Below, piece by piece: positions 28,162 through 36,813 of a stretch of DNA of 64,000 nucleotides; positions within the stretch are counted from its first letter, which is position 1; each line of letters opens with the position of its first letter. The position numbers were made by a program, and so were the translations under genes. Origin of the DNA: Denitratisoma sp. (GTDB lineage: Bacteria > Pseudomonadota > Gammaproteobacteria > Burkholderiales > Rhodocyclaceae); assembly GCA_032027165.1 (NCBI GenBank), contig JAVSMO010000001.1:674948-738947 (forward strand), given 5' to 3'. A model generated the notes under the pieces. It saw nothing but the letters and a program-made list of their open reading frames with translations, made no database searches and was not told where the DNA came from.

Positions 28162-29163
28162 TCAATGCTCGATGAGGATCAGGTTGGAGTGCAGCACGAA
28201 ATACGTGGCGACGGCGGCGACGAGAAGATAGCCGAATGCGGCAATGCCCGCCATACGCGCCGACACCGCCGGCACGATCCGGCGCAGGCTTTCGATGCGG
28301 CGAAACGGTTGCAGCGCGCCGACGCCCAGGCCGGCGGCGGTGGCGGCGAACAGCGGCACGTAGACCCAGTAGCCCTGGTGGCCGTATTCCGGCTTGAGGA
28401 TGCAGAACGGGCAGTGGTGGTTGGGATGCTCGTAGATGTAGAGCGAGACGAAGGAGAGCACGCCGATCAGCGTGGCGGCGAAGGCGGCGGCGGAGGCCGC
28501 CGCGGCCGCGTAACCGCCGCGGCCCGTTCGCGCGTGACGGAAAGTCAGTCCCGTTGACACGGCGATGGCGCCGTAGAACAGCAGCATGGCCGGCGCCGGC
28601 TTCAGCGCGGCGACCTCGGCGGCGAGGCCTTTGGCATCGCCCGAGAACAGGCTGCCGCAGCAGGAGGTGATGACGTCGGCGCGCAGGTTGAGGAAGTATT
28701 TCAGCTGCAGGCCGAAGGCCAGCGCCAGCGCCGGCAGCAGGATCAGCAGCAGGGCGTACTTGATGCGCACCAGCGGGTAGTCCGGCGCGCGGGTGTCGAC
28801 GTGGTTCACCGCCAGCCAGGACGCGGCGAGGAAGAACACCGCCATCTGGGCGATCAGCGCCGGAAAGCCCCAGGCGTTGACGTTGAGCGTGCCCACCGCG
28901 CACATGGCGCCGACGAACATCACCGACATGCGGTCGGCGTTGAAGACGAAGAGCAGCAGGGCGACCAGCTGCACCGCCATGACGAAGGCGGCCAGCGTCG
29001 AGAAGAGGTAGGTGCGCCGCTCGAGCTGCAATTGGCGTTCGGAGCCGCTGGCGATGTCCCACTGGCGGACCACCTGCACGGCGAAGGGCGCGGCGGAGGC
29101 CAGCATGGCCACCGCCACGCCGGAAGCCAGCAGCAGCGCGATGATGGCGGGCTGGAACAGCAT
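28162..29163 (-). CDS. Polytopic membrane protein with CC and CPFC motifs, unrecognised
   Basis: The 333-residue protein has about eight hydrophobic helices. Distinctive features are DVITSCCGSLFSGD near the middle and EHPNHHCPFCILKPEYGHQG, which together offer four cysteines and several histidines at the membrane surface, a plausible copper or haem site. I cannot name a family. It lies between the TlpA-like gene and an ABC ATPase gene with gaps of one base each, so it is part of the operon. One exact 24-bp motif copy (28541) is read in sense as AIAVSTGLTF. Confidence 0.7.
   Translation of the reverse strand: MLFQPAIIALLLASGVAVAMLASAAPFAVQVVRQWDIASGSERQLQLERRTYLFSTLAAFVMAVQLVALLLFVFNADRMSVMFVGAMCAVGTLNVNAWGFPALIAQMAVFFLAASWLAVNHVDTRAPDYPLVRIKYALLLILLPALALAFGLQLKYFLNLRADVITSCCGSLFSGDAKGLAAEVAALKPAPAMLLFYGAIAVSTGLTFRHARTGRGGYAAAAASAAAFAATLIGVLSFVSLYIYEHPNHHCPFCILKPEYGHQGYWVYVPLFAATAAGLGVGALQPFRRIESLRRIVPAVSARMAGIAAFGYLLVAAVATYFVLHSNLILIEH
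28541..28564 (-). repeat. 24-bp bipartite motif, copy 8 (exact)
   Basis: AAAGTCAG (28541-28548), ten bases, ACGGCG (28559-28564). It is in sense orientation within the 333-residue membrane protein gene. Confidence 0.9.
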
Positions 29164-29164
29164 C

Positions 29165-29839
29165 TCAGTCCTCCGTCAGCCGCCCGTCGCGCATCGACAC
29201 CACGCGATGCACGGCGGCGGACTCCACCACCAGCGGATCGTGGCTGGTGACGATCACCGTGCGCCCCTCGGCGTTGAGGCCCTCGAGGATGCCCATGAAC
29301 TCGCGCGACAGCGCCGTGTCGAGGTTGGCGGTGGGCTCGTCGGCGATCAGCACTTTCGGATCGTTCACCAGGGCGCGGGCGATGGCGACGCGCTGCTGCT
29401 CGCCGCCGGAGAGCCATTCGACGCGGGCCTCGCGCCGGTGGGCGAGCTTCAGGCGATCGAGCAGCGCCTCGGAATGTTCGCGCAACTCGCGGTGCGGCCG
29501 GCCGGTCGGGAAGGCCGGCAGCATCACGTTGTCGAGGGCGGAGAGGCCCTTGATCAGGTTGAACTGCTGGAAGACGAAGCCGAAGGTGCTGCGGCGGATG
29601 TCGGTGAGGAAGCGCTCGGGCAGGCCGGAGATGTCATCCTCGGCCAGGCGCACGCGGCCGCTGGTGGGGCGCGCCAGGCAGCCGACGATGGTGAGCAGCG
29701 TGGTCTTGCCCGAGCCGCTCGGGCCGCGGAAGGCCGTGACCTTCCGCGCCTCGATGGTCAGGTCGATGCCGTTCAGCGCCCAGTATTCGTTGGGCTGGCC
29801 CTGGTTGAAGGCCTTGCGGATTTGCTTGAGCTCGATCAT
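29165..29839 (-). CDS. ABC transporter ATP-binding protein, LolD/MacB type
   Basis: The 224-residue ATPase has Walker A FRGPSGSGKTTLLTI, the Q-loop FVFQQFNLIKGLSAL, signature LSGGEQQRVAIARAL, Walker B VLIADEPTANLD and the switch His in VTSHDPLVV. It belongs to the MacB/LolD group that works with FtsX-like permeases. Its ATG overlaps the permease stop as ATGA. NosF-type ATPases of nitrous-oxide systems differ, but an analogous role in maturing a copper enzyme is possible. Confidence 0.92.
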   Translation of the reverse strand: MIELKQIRKAFNQGQPNEYWALNGIDLTIEARKVTAFRGPSGSGKTTLLTIVGCLARPTSGRVRLAEDDISGLPERFLTDIRRSTFGFVFQQFNLIKGLSALDNVMLPAFPTGRPHRELREHSEALLDRLKLAHRREARVEWLSGGEQQRVAIARALVNDPKVLIADEPTANLDTALSREFMGILEGLNAEGRTVIVTSHDPLVVESAAVHRVVSMRDGRLTED

Positions 29840-30972
29840 GACCGCATGGCCGAATCCGGGTCGGTGATGGCCGCGCGCCAGATCGGCACCAGCACCGCCG
29901 CCATGTAGGGGAACACGGTGAAGAAGAACAGCGTCGCCACCTGCAGGCCGTCGATCGCCGGCACCAGTTCGAAGCGCGGGTAGAGCACCGCCCAGCCCTT
30001 CAGCACCGGCTCGAACAGCGGCGCGCCGAAGCGGAACACCTGGAGGTAGGCGGCGATGAAGCCGACCAGGAAGGCGGTAAGAGAAATGAGGCCGCCCTCC
30101 CACAACTTCATCTTGATGACGTCGCCGGTCTCCCAGCCGATGGCCTTGAGGATGCCGATCTCGCGCTTCTCCTCGGCGGAGAGGCCGGAAGCTTTCTCCC
30201 AGGCGAGTATGGCGAAAGCGAAGATTGCCGCGGAGAGCAGCGCCAGCACGATGCCTTCGCGCCAGTCGAAGATCGAGGCGTAGGTGCGCAGCACTTCCTC
30301 GCGCAGGATCGGCCGCGAATCGGGCAGGGCGGCGGCGAGCTTGGCGGCGACGGTACGCACCTCGAGCGGGTTGGCCACGGAGAGGGCGATGTCGGTATGG
30401 TGGCCGGCGGGGTATTCGAAGAAGGCGCGGAAGTCCGCCTCGCTCATCAGCACCAGGTCGGCGGAGACCAGCTCGGAGGCGTGCGGCAGCGCGCCGGCGA
30501 CGGTGAACGAGAACAGCTTGCCCGAATAGGCGCGGAAGGAGATGGTGTTGCCGGGGGCGAGGCCGCGCGAGCGCGCCACCGCCGGGCCGACGACCAGCGT
30601 GCCCGGACGCACCGCCTCGGCGGAGGGCGCCATGAAGGTGTAGTTGGCCTTCACCACCGGGTCGTAGTAGTAGCCCCACAGGCGGCCCTCGATGGTCTGC
30701 ACGCCGCGAATGCGGCCGATCTTCTCGATGTAGCCGGGCGGGATCAGGTCGTGGCGGCCGGCCACCATGCGCTGCAGGATGACTTCCGGCGAGTGCTTCA
30801 GCACCTGTGCCGCCTCCTGGCGCAGCGCGTGCGTATACAACGCCACCGAGGCGAGCACGAACACCAGCAGCGCGTAGACCAGCAGCAGGCCGAGGTTCTT
30901 CGTCCGCCGCCGGGCCAGCGAAGCCAGCGTGAAGTCAATCAGGTGCCGCTGCTTTTCGATCCAGGCGTTCAT
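29836..30972 (-). CDS. ABC transporter permease, FtsX/MacB type
   Basis: The 378-residue protein has one N-terminal helix (LGLLLVYALLVFVLASVALYTHAL), a periplasmic domain of about 200 residues and three C-terminal helices (REGIVLALLSAAIFAFAILA; GGLISLTAFLVGFIAAYLQVF; QVATLFFFTVFPYMAAVLVP), the MacB/FtsX layout. Cytoplasmic EKREIGILKAIGWETGDVIKMK is the usual coupling region. Such complexes act as mechanotransducers and not as classical importers. Start and stop overlap both neighbours. Confidence 0.9.
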   Translation of the reverse strand: MNAWIEKQRHLIDFTLASLARRRTKNLGLLLVYALLVFVLASVALYTHALRQEAAQVLKHSPEVILQRMVAGRHDLIPPGYIEKIGRIRGVQTIEGRLWGYYYDPVVKANYTFMAPSAEAVRPGTLVVGPAVARSRGLAPGNTISFRAYSGKLFSFTVAGALPHASELVSADLVLMSEADFRAFFEYPAGHHTDIALSVANPLEVRTVAAKLAAALPDSRPILREEVLRTYASIFDWREGIVLALLSAAIFAFAILAWEKASGLSAEEKREIGILKAIGWETGDVIKMKLWEGGLISLTAFLVGFIAAYLQVFRFGAPLFEPVLKGWAVLYPRFELVPAIDGLQVATLFFFTVFPYMAAVLVPIWRAAITDPDSAMRS

Positions 30973-31270
30973 GATGCGAGACGAGCGAGGCGGGCGGCGG
31001 CAGCAGCGAGCCGGTGGGGAAATGCTCCAGCGCCACCGGATGGTCCTGGAAGGCCGAATGCAGGTCGGCCTGCGAGGGGTGGCGGGTGTAGCGGGCCTCG
31101 GTGAACAGCGCGAGGTCGGTGAGGCCGAGACGCTGTGCCAGCGCGGCGCGTTCGGCGATTTGCGCCGTGCCGCGGTCGCGCTGCAGAGCGGCGTCGAGGA
31201 AGGTCGACGCGAAGCCGGCTGCGGCCAGGCCGAGCACGACGAAGGCGAGGCTGGAGGGGCGCGGTCTCAT
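30935..31270 (-). CDS. Small anchored periplasmic protein of the copper cluster, unknown
   Basis: The 111-residue protein has an N-terminal membrane anchor or signal (PSSLAFVVLGLAAAGFAST) and a periplasmic part with conserved-looking blocks LALFTEARYTRHPSQADLHS and FQDHPVALEHFPTGSLLPPP. His and Pro are frequent and there is no cysteine. The ATG overlaps the SCO1 stop as ATGA, and the 3' end overlaps the permease start by 38 bases, which supports translation. I cannot assign a family. Confidence 0.6.
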   Translation of the reverse strand: MRPRPSSLAFVVLGLAAAGFASTFLDAALQRDRGTAQIAERAALAQRLGLTDLALFTEARYTRHPSQADLHSAFQDHPVALEHFPTGSLLPPPASLVSHHERLDRKAAAPD

Positions 31271-31848
31271 CGCAGCAGCCCGCGTACGGTTTCCAGGTAT
31301 TTTTCCGCCGGCGTGTTCAGTTCGAGGGATACGGCGAGCTTGCCGTCGGGCGCCACCACGTAGGTGCGCGTGGTGTGGTCGACCGCATAGCTGCCGTCGG
31401 GCCGCTCCGGCTGGCGGATGTAGCCGGCGCCGAAAGATTTGGCGACGGCGGCGATCTCCTCCGGCGTGCCGGTGACGCCGATCATCTCCGGATGGAAATA
31501 GGCGGCGTACTCCTTCAGGCGCGCCGGCGTGTCGCGTTCCGGATCGACCGAGACCATGATGAGCCGGAGCTTTGCCCGCTCCTCGGCCGACAGCGTGTTG
31601 AGGGCCTGCGCGCCGGCGGCGAGCGAGGCCGGGCAGACGTCGGGGCAGTGCGTGTAGCCGAAGTAGATGAGCAGCACCTTGCCGCGCAGCGCCCTGGTAT
31701 CCACCGGGCCGTCGGCCGAGCGCAGCACGAAGTCGCCGCCCGTCGGGGTGCCGGGCGGCGGCGTGCCTCGGTCGGAGCATCCTGCGAGATACGCCGCGAA
31801 GAGGAGCGCGACGGAGATGGAAGCGATAAAGGCGTGAAACTTGCGCAT
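31267..31848 (-). CDS. SCO1/SenC-family copper chaperone lipoprotein
   Basis: The 193-residue protein starts MRKFHAFIASISVALLFAAYLAGCSD with a lipobox (LAGC). The copper ligands are the CPDVC motif in FGYTHCPDVCPASL and the distal His in YAVDHTTRTYVV. SCO proteins metallate CuA of cytochrome oxidase or nitrous-oxide reductase, or act as thiol reductases. It is the first gene of the 13-gene minus-strand run. An in-frame ATG at 31914 lies upstream, but the lipoprotein signal fits the start used here. Confidence 0.92.
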   Translation of the reverse strand: MRKFHAFIASISVALLFAAYLAGCSDRGTPPPGTPTGGDFVLRSADGPVDTRALRGKVLLIYFGYTHCPDVCPASLAAGAQALNTLSAEERAKLRLIMVSVDPERDTPARLKEYAAYFHPEMIGVTGTPEEIAAVAKSFGAGYIRQPERPDGSYAVDHTTRTYVVAPDGKLAVSLELNTPAEKYLETVRGLLR

Positions 31849-31886
31849 GTTCGGATGGGCTGTATGCCGCATCCTCGAGCTTACAG

Positions 31887-31911
31887 AAAAACCGCGCGCC
31901 GGCAAGCGCGC
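31887..31911 (-). terminator. Rho-independent terminator of the 62-residue gene
   Basis: On the minus strand the arms GCGCGC (31911-31906 and 31899-31894) enclose six bases and are followed by GG and a run of five T (31891-31887). This separates the copper operon from the gene upstream. Confidence 0.7.
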
Positions 31912-31935
31912 CAAATCAAAGGCGGAGCGCCGCGT

Positions 31936-32124
31936 TCAGAGACGATTGGCCGCCCGCATCAGCGCGCCGCGCAGGGCGATGGTCAGGCTGGAACCCATGC
32001 CGATGCGCTGGGCGACGGCGGGCAGCAGGATCAGCGAGGCAAGAGCGAAGCCGGCACCCAGCAGCAGGGCGGCCATCTCCGGCTGGTTCTGGCTGGTTTG
32101 CGTTGTGGCTTGCGGCTGGTTCAT
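31936..32124 (-). CDS. 62-residue single-helix membrane protein
   Basis: The protein has a polar Gln/Thr-rich start (MNQPQATTQTSQNQPEM), one hydrophobic helix (AALLLGAGFALASLILLPAV) and a short basic end. GGGGAGAT lies seven to fourteen bases before the ATG, and a terminator follows, so it looks like a stand-alone expressed gene. No family is recognised. Confidence 0.55.
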   Translation of the reverse strand: MNQPQATTQTSQNQPEMAALLLGAGFALASLILLPAVAQRIGMGSSLTIALRGALMRAANRL

Positions 32125-32184
32125 GGCGTATCTCCCCGAATCACCTTGTCTGCGGCCATCCTAACCGAGCGGCTGCGACAGGGG

Positions 32185-32205
32185 GATGCGACAAAACGTC
32201 GCATC
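32185..32205 (-). terminator. Hairpin after the protein kinase gene
   Basis: The eight-base arms GATGCGAC and GTCGCATC enclose a GTTTT loop, five bases beyond the kinase stop. There is no T-run; it is probably a terminator or mRNA 3'-end structure. Confidence 0.45.
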
Positions 32206-32210
32206 CGCCG

Positions 32211-33152
32211 CTATTCGCCTTTGGGCGGGGCCGGCGGGACGTCGAACCAGGACGGGTCGACCAGGTCGAGCTGTTCGCCGCTGAGCACCTTCTGCAGGGC
32301 GAACACGCTTTGCGGTCGCTGGTCGACGGGCAGCTTCAGGCACCAGTCGATCAGTTCGAGGAGCTGCGGCGAATAGCGCTTGCCCCAGCGCTGCTGGGCG
32401 GGTTCCAGCTCGTCGCGCATGAGGCGCAGGTCGGCCGGCTGCGGTGCCGTGCCGGCCAGGCAGTCGTAGAGGGAGGCGCCGACCGAGTAGATGTCCGTCC
32501 ACGGCCCGAGCGGCTCGCCCGAGCCCTGCTGCTCCGGCGCGGCGAAGCCGGGCGTGAGCACGGCATGCGTGCCGGCGCCGGGGCCGAGCCCCAGGCGCGC
32601 GGCGCCGAAGTCGAGCAGGACCGGATGGCCGTCGCTGCGCACGTAGATGTTGGCCGGCTTGATGTCGAGGTGCAGCAGCTTGTGCGCGTGCACCTCGCGC
32701 AGGCCGGAGAGCACGCGCGCGAAGACGTTGCGCAGGAACTCCTCGCCGACGGGGATGCCGCCTTCCGTCATCTGGCGCACGTGCTCCTTGAGCGTGCTGC
32801 CGCGTTCGTAGCGCATCACCAGGTAGGCCGTGCCGTTGGTGCGGAAGAAGTTCTTCACATGCACCACGTTGGGGTGGTCGATGCCGGCGAGGATGCGGCC
32901 CTCGTCGAAGAAGCATTTCAGACCGCTGTTGAACGCCGCCTGGTGCTCGGCGTCGACCGCCACGTTGGCGGCATCGGCGCCGCGCCGCGCCAGCCCGGCG
33001 GGCAGGTATTCCTTGATGACGACATGCCTGCCGTCCTCGTCGCGGGCGAGGTAGACGATGGAAAAACCGCCCTGGGAGAGCTGCCGCTCGATGCGGTAAC
33101 CGTCCAGTTGGAAGCCCTGCGGCAGCGGCGGATGGTCGGCTTGCGTTTGCAT
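32211..33152 (-). CDS. Soluble Ser/Thr protein kinase
   Basis: The 313-residue protein is a Hanks-type kinase domain with little else. The glycine loop is LSQGGFSIVYLA, the ATP lysine is Lys47 (VVIKEYLP), the catalytic loop is LLHLDIKPANIYV with Asp163 (HLD in place of HRD), and DFG is at 181-183 (LLDFGAARL). GFAAPEQQG is the APE-like motif. There is no membrane helix, PASTA or forkhead domain, and no phosphatase gene is adjacent. It is separated from the parvulin gene by a terminator, so it is expressed on its own. Confidence 0.9.
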   Translation of the reverse strand: MQTQADHPPLPQGFQLDGYRIERQLSQGGFSIVYLARDEDGRHVVIKEYLPAGLARRGADAANVAVDAEHQAAFNSGLKCFFDEGRILAGIDHPNVVHVKNFFRTNGTAYLVMRYERGSTLKEHVRQMTEGGIPVGEEFLRNVFARVLSGLREVHAHKLLHLDIKPANIYVRSDGHPVLLDFGAARLGLGPGAGTHAVLTPGFAAPEQQGSGEPLGPWTDIYSVGASLYDCLAGTAPQPADLRLMRDELEPAQQRWGKRYSPQLLELIDWCLKLPVDQRPQSVFALQKVLSGEQLDLVDPSWFDVPPAPPKGE

Positions 33153-33157
33153 GAAGT

Positions 33158-33185
33158 CAAAAAAATCGGCGCCATGGGCGCCGAT
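33158..33185 (-). terminator. Rho-independent terminator of the parvulin gene
   Basis: On the minus strand the ten-base arms AATCGGCGCC and GGCGCCGATT enclose a three-base loop and run into a T-tract (33164-33158). Confidence 0.85.
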
Positions 33186-33205
33186 TCCTATGAGCAGGGT
33201 CCGGC

Positions 33206-34024
33206 TTACTCCACCTTGGTCTTGGCGCGCAGCTCCGCGATGTGCTTCTCGAGGGCCTGCTGCTGCAGGCGCTGCTGGATCTGCGGCTTCACTTCGTCCA
33301 GCGGCGGGTGCTTGAGGTCGCGGATGTCGTCGAGCTGGATGACGTGCCAGCCGAATTCGGTCTTCACCGGCGCCGCGGAGAACTTGCCCTTCTCCAGCTT
33401 GACCAGCGCATCGGCAAACGGCTTGACGTAGCCGGCGGGATGGCTCCAGCCGAGGTCGCCGCCGCGGTCCTTGTTGCCCGGATCCTTCGACTGCTTGGCC
33501 AGTTCCTCGAATTTCTCGCCTTTCTGCAGGCGGGCGACGATGCCCTTGGCCTCGTCCTCCTTCTCCAGCAGGATGTGGCGCGCCTTGTATTCCTTGTCGC
33601 CCATCGCCTTGACGATGTTGTCGTACTCGCCCTTGACCGTCTCGTCCTTGACCGGATGGGTGGCGACGAAATCCTGCAGGTAGGCATTCACCAGGATGCC
33701 CTGGCGGGCCAGTTCGAACTGCGCGTTCACCTCGGGCTTCTTGTCGAAGCCCTTCTTCTTCGCCGCCTGGGACAGCATTTCGCGATTGATCAGGTCGTTG
33801 CGGATGGCCGTGCGCAACTGCTCGGAATCCTGCTGGCCCTGGTTCAGCTGCGATTGCAGCAGCGCCTCGGCGCGGGCGGCCGGAATGGCGACGCCGTTGA
33901 CGGTGGCGACGGCGCCCGGCTTGGAAGCCTTGGGCGCGGGCTTGGCGTCCTGTGCATGCAGCGGCGCTTGCAGGAGCAGGCCCGTTACAAGTACGGCGGT
34001 CAGGCGGGGGAGGGTGCGTTTCAT
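33206..34024 (-). CDS. Periplasmic parvulin-type peptidyl-prolyl isomerase
   Basis: The 272-residue protein has a Sec signal (MKRTLPRLTAVLVTGLLLQAPLHA), a SurA-like helical chaperone part (about 35-140) and one rotamase domain (about 145-245) with KARHILLEKEDEAKGIVARL, GGDLGWSHPAGYVKPFADAL and TEFGWHVIQLDDI. It should assist folding of outer-membrane or periplasmic proteins; it is shorter than SurA, which has two parvulin domains. It is preceded by bolA with a 19-base gap and ended by a strong terminator. Confidence 0.92.
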   Translation of the reverse strand: MKRTLPRLTAVLVTGLLLQAPLHAQDAKPAPKASKPGAVATVNGVAIPAARAEALLQSQLNQGQQDSEQLRTAIRNDLINREMLSQAAKKKGFDKKPEVNAQFELARQGILVNAYLQDFVATHPVKDETVKGEYDNIVKAMGDKEYKARHILLEKEDEAKGIVARLQKGEKFEELAKQSKDPGNKDRGGDLGWSHPAGYVKPFADALVKLEKGKFSAAPVKTEFGWHVIQLDDIRDLKHPPLDEVKPQIQQRLQQQALEKHIAELRAKTKVE

Positions 34025-34043
34025 GTGTTTTCCTTGTGTTGGG

Positions 34044-34310
34044 TTAATCGGTTTCGTCAGGCGCCAGGGCCTTGATGCTGAGGGCATGGATTTCCCCGCG
34101 CATCATGGGGCCTAAAGCCTCGTAAATCAAGCGATGACGCTGCATCGTGCCGCAGCCGGCAAAGCGCGGCGAGACGATGCTCAGGCGGTAGTGGCCGCCG
34201 CCGCTCTTGGCGCCGGCATGGCCGGCATGCTTCGCGCTGTCGTCGAGGATTTCCAGCCGCTGCGGATCGAGCGCAGCCAGTTTCTCGCGCATGGCGTCCA
34301 GGGTGCTCAT
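34044..34310 (-). CDS. bolA: BolA-family protein
   Basis: The 88-residue protein has the BolA core: [15 protein letters not shown] with the conserved His residues, [16 protein letters not shown] and [13 protein letters not shown]. BolA proteins partner with monothiol glutaredoxins in Fe-S handling, or bind DNA. It overlaps yciI as ATGA and is followed by the parvulin gene. Confidence 0.92.
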   Translation of the reverse strand: MSTLDAMREKLAALDPQRLEILDDSAKHAGHAGAKSGGGHYRLSIVSPRFAGCGTMQRHRLIYEALGPMMRGEIHALSIKALAPDETD

Positions 34311-34609
34311 GCCGGGAAGACCTTCCTGAACGGCCGCACCGTGGTGCTGGCGAAGACGCCCTCGATGGCGTAAGGGTCGGCCGCCGCCCAGGCCTGCGCC
34401 TCGGCGAGCGAATCGAACTCGGCGACGATCAGGCTGCCGGCGAAGCCGGCCGGGCCGGGGTCGGGCGCGTCGATGGCCGGGCAGGGGCCGGCCAGCAGCA
34501 GGCGGCCGGCGTCCTGCAGTTCCTTCAGCCGTTCGAGGTGGGCCGGGCGCGCGGCGAGGCGCTTTTGCAGGCTGCCGGGTACGTCATCGCCGATGATGGC
34601 GTAGAGCAT
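34307..34609 (-). CDS. yciI: YciI-family protein
   Basis: This 100-residue single-domain protein has the YCII pattern: [18 protein letters not shown], the conserved His in [47 protein letters not shown] and the ending [13 protein letters not shown]. The family has a ferredoxin-like fold with a putative His/Asp active site and no proven general function. The ATG shares a base with the yciB stop and the gene overlaps bolA, the common proteobacterial order. Confidence 0.92.
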   Translation of the reverse strand: MLYAIIGDDVPGSLQKRLAARPAHLERLKELQDAGRLLLAGPCPAIDAPDPGPAGFAGSLIVAEFDSLAEAQAWAAADPYAIEGVFASTTVRPFRKVFPA

Positions 34610-35145
34610 TACTTCTTTTCCTCCTCGATGTATTTCGCCAGCAACAGGCTCTGGCCGACGACGAAGGCGAGCATCAGGCCCATGCCGCCGAACAGCTTGA
34701 AGTTCACCCAGGTTTCGGTGGGAAAGCTGTAGGCGACGAACAGGTTGGCCGCACCCATGAAGGCGAAGAAGCCGATCCAGCTGGCGTTCAATCGGCCCCA
34801 CACCCGCTCGGGCAGGGCGATCTGCTCCTCCATCAGCTTGCGGATGAGGTTCCTGCGGAAGACCAGCGTGGCGCCCGCCAGCACGGCGCCGAACAGCCAG
34901 TAGAGCACGGTCGGCTTCCACTTGATGAAGGTCTCGTCCTGCAGCCACAGGGTGGCGCCGCCGAACAGCACGATGATGGCCAGGCTCACCCACAGCATGG
35001 TGTCGACCTTGCGGCCGCGCGCCAGCAGCCAGCCGATCTGCGCGAAGGTGGCGGCAATGGCCACCCCCGTTGCGACGTAGATGCCGGAAACCTTGAAGGC
35101 GATGAAAAACAGGATGACCGGGAAAAGGTCGAAGAGGAACTTCAT
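34609..35145 (-). CDS. yciB: Inner-membrane septation protein A family
   Basis: The 178-residue protein has five hydrophobic helices and the YciB/IspA signature: [57 protein letters not shown] and [20 protein letters not shown]. It affects cell-envelope growth and division. It is the first gene of yciB-yciI-bolA-parvulin. Confidence 0.95.
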   Translation of the reverse strand: MKFLFDLFPVILFFIAFKVSGIYVATGVAIAATFAQIGWLLARGRKVDTMLWVSLAIIVLFGGATLWLQDETFIKWKPTVLYWLFGAVLAGATLVFRRNLIRKLMEEQIALPERVWGRLNASWIGFFAFMGAANLFVAYSFPTETWVNFKLFGGMGLMLAFVVGQSLLLAKYIEEEKK

Positions 35146-35171
35146 GGGCGGCGATTATACCTTTCCGGCGC

Positions 35172-35555
35172 TCATTCCTTGCGTTCCAGCTTCAGCGAGG
35201 CCGAGTTGATGCAGTAGCGCAGGCCCGTGGGCGCCGGGCCGTCGGGGAAGACGTGGCCGAGGTGGGCGCCGCAGCGGCTGCACAGCGCCTCGGTGCGGCG
35301 CATGAAATGGCTGCCGTCCTCGGCGGTGGCGATGCTGGCCGGATCGAGCGGCTGCCAGAAGCTGGGCCAGCCGCTGCCCGAGTCGTACTTGTGCGCCGAG
35401 CCGAAGAGTTCGGCGCCGCAGCACACGCAGCGATAGACGCCCGGGTCGTGGCAATCCCAGTATTCGCCGGTGAAGGCGCGCTCGGTGCCTTTCTCGCGGG
35501 CGATGCGGTACTGCTCGGAGGTGAGTTGCTCGCGCCATTCCTTGTCGGTTTTCAT
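35172..35555 (-). CDS. msrB: Peptide methionine-R-sulfoxide reductase B
   Basis: The 127-residue enzyme repairs the R form of methionine sulfoxide. Zinc-binding CxxC pairs are in [11 protein letters not shown] and [26 protein letters not shown] and the catalytic Cys in [13 protein letters not shown] are present. It is the cytoplasmic single-domain form. The ATG overlaps the MFS transporter stop as ATGA. Confidence 0.95.
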   Translation of the reverse strand: MKTDKEWREQLTSEQYRIAREKGTERAFTGEYWDCHDPGVYRCVCCGAELFGSAHKYDSGSGWPSFWQPLDPASIATAEDGSHFMRRTEALCSRCGAHLGHVFPDGPAPTGLRYCINSASLKLERKE

Positions 35556-36784
35556 GTTTTGTTGTCCTTTCTGTTGGTGAACCAGACCGCCAGCGGGCCG
35601 CAGGCGCAGGCGAGGCCGAGGCTGCCGAAGGCGAAGCCCCAGGCCGCCGCGTCGTCCTTGCCGCCCATGCCGTCGAGAACCATGCCGAAGACGAGCGGAC
35701 CGAGGAAGCCGGCGCCGAAGCCCAGAAACGAGTAGACCGCCATCGCCGCTCCGCGTTTCCCGGCCGGTGTCGCCGCCACCAGGCCGGCGGTGAGCGCGGC
35801 CGAATCGCCCATGACGGCGACGAAGTGCAGGGCCAGCAGGGATAAAGTCAGCCACCATGATACGGCGGCGGAGAATCCGGCCGCCCAGGCCAGCACGGCC
35901 GAGCAGGCCATCACGGCGACAATATAGCGGCGCCGGCCGACGCGGGCCGCGATCTCGTTGCCGAGGATGCTGGCCGGGATGCCGAGCAGGTTGATGGCCG
36001 CCGCGGCCGCCGCCGGCCCCCACGGAATGTCCGCGTGCGGAGAAAGGGCATAGGCGAAGGCGATGAAGGCCACCAGCCAGGAGCGCAGGCCGAACAGTTC
36101 CCAGCAGTGCGCCGCGTAGCCCAGCACGTAGCCGAGCACGGCGCGGTCGCGCAGCACCGGCCGCGGATCGAGCAGCGCCGCGGGGGCATGGGCAGGGTGG
36201 TGGGGCTCCGGCGCCATCGGCGCGAGCGCGCGCAGCACCAGCAGCCCCGCCGCCAGCGGCCCGGCGCCGCAGAGGATGAAGGCCCAGCGCCAGTCGAGTG
36301 CCGGCTCGATGACGCCGGCGAGGAGGAGGGAAACGCTGGCGCCGATGCCGAAGGTCGAGGTGTAGAAGGCGATGAAGCGGCCCTGCAATGGACCGCCGAC
36401 GCGGTCGGTGAGGGCCTTCAGGCCCGGCATGTAGGTGCCGGCCAGCCCGGCCCCGGCGATGGCCTGGAACAGGGCGCCGCTCGCCACGCCCTGCGCGAAA
36501 AGGCCGAAGCCGAGGGTGCCGGCGACGGCGAGCAGGGTCGAGAAAAAATACACGCGCCGGGCGTCGACGCGGTCGGTGAGGGCGGAGAGCAGCGGCACCG
36601 CCGCCATGTAGCCGGCGAAGAAGACGCCGCCGATGAAGCCGGCCTCGGCGCCGCTCATGCCCCAGGCCTCGCGCAGTGGGGCGAGCAGGGCCGGATAGGT
36701 GGAGAAGCCCGTCATGCTGAGCACCTCGGCCGCACAGAGCAGGGCGACGGTGCGCAGGCCGGAATCGCTGTCGGGAGTGCTCAT
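35552..36784 (-). CDS. Major facilitator superfamily transporter
   Basis: The 410-residue protein has about twelve helices and MFS loop motifs ([36 protein letters not shown]). The start at 36784 (MSTPDSDSG) is preferred; the frame extends 15 codons upstream without support. Substrate unknown. It diverges from the gene at 36814 over 29 bases and is coupled to msrB. One exact 24-bp motif copy (35844) is read as AAVSWWLTL. Confidence 0.87.
   Translation of the reverse strand: MSTPDSDSGLRTVALLCAAEVLSMTGFSTYPALLAPLREAWGMSGAEAGFIGGVFFAGYMAAVPLLSALTDRVDARRVYFFSTLLAVAGTLGFGLFAQGVASGALFQAIAGAGLAGTYMPGLKALTDRVGGPLQGRFIAFYTSTFGIGASVSLLLAGVIEPALDWRWAFILCGAGPLAAGLLVLRALAPMAPEPHHPAHAPAALLDPRPVLRDRAVLGYVLGYAAHCWELFGLRSWLVAFIAFAYALSPHADIPWGPAAAAAAINLLGIPASILGNEIAARVGRRRYIVAVMACSAVLAWAAGFSAAVSWWLTLSLLALHFVAVMGDSAALTAGLVAATPAGKRGAAMAVYSFLGFGAGFLGPLVFGMVLDGMGGKDDAAAWGFAFGSLGLACACGPLAVWFTNRKDNKT
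35844..35867 (-). repeat. 24-bp bipartite motif, copy 9 (exact)
   Basis: AAAGTCAG (35844-35851), ten bases, ACGGCG (35862-35867). It is in sense orientation in the MFS gene, read GCC GTx ... CTG ACT TTx. Confidence 0.9.
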
Positions 36785-36813
36785 GGAACGAAAAGTATAA
36801 TGCCTATGCTCCC

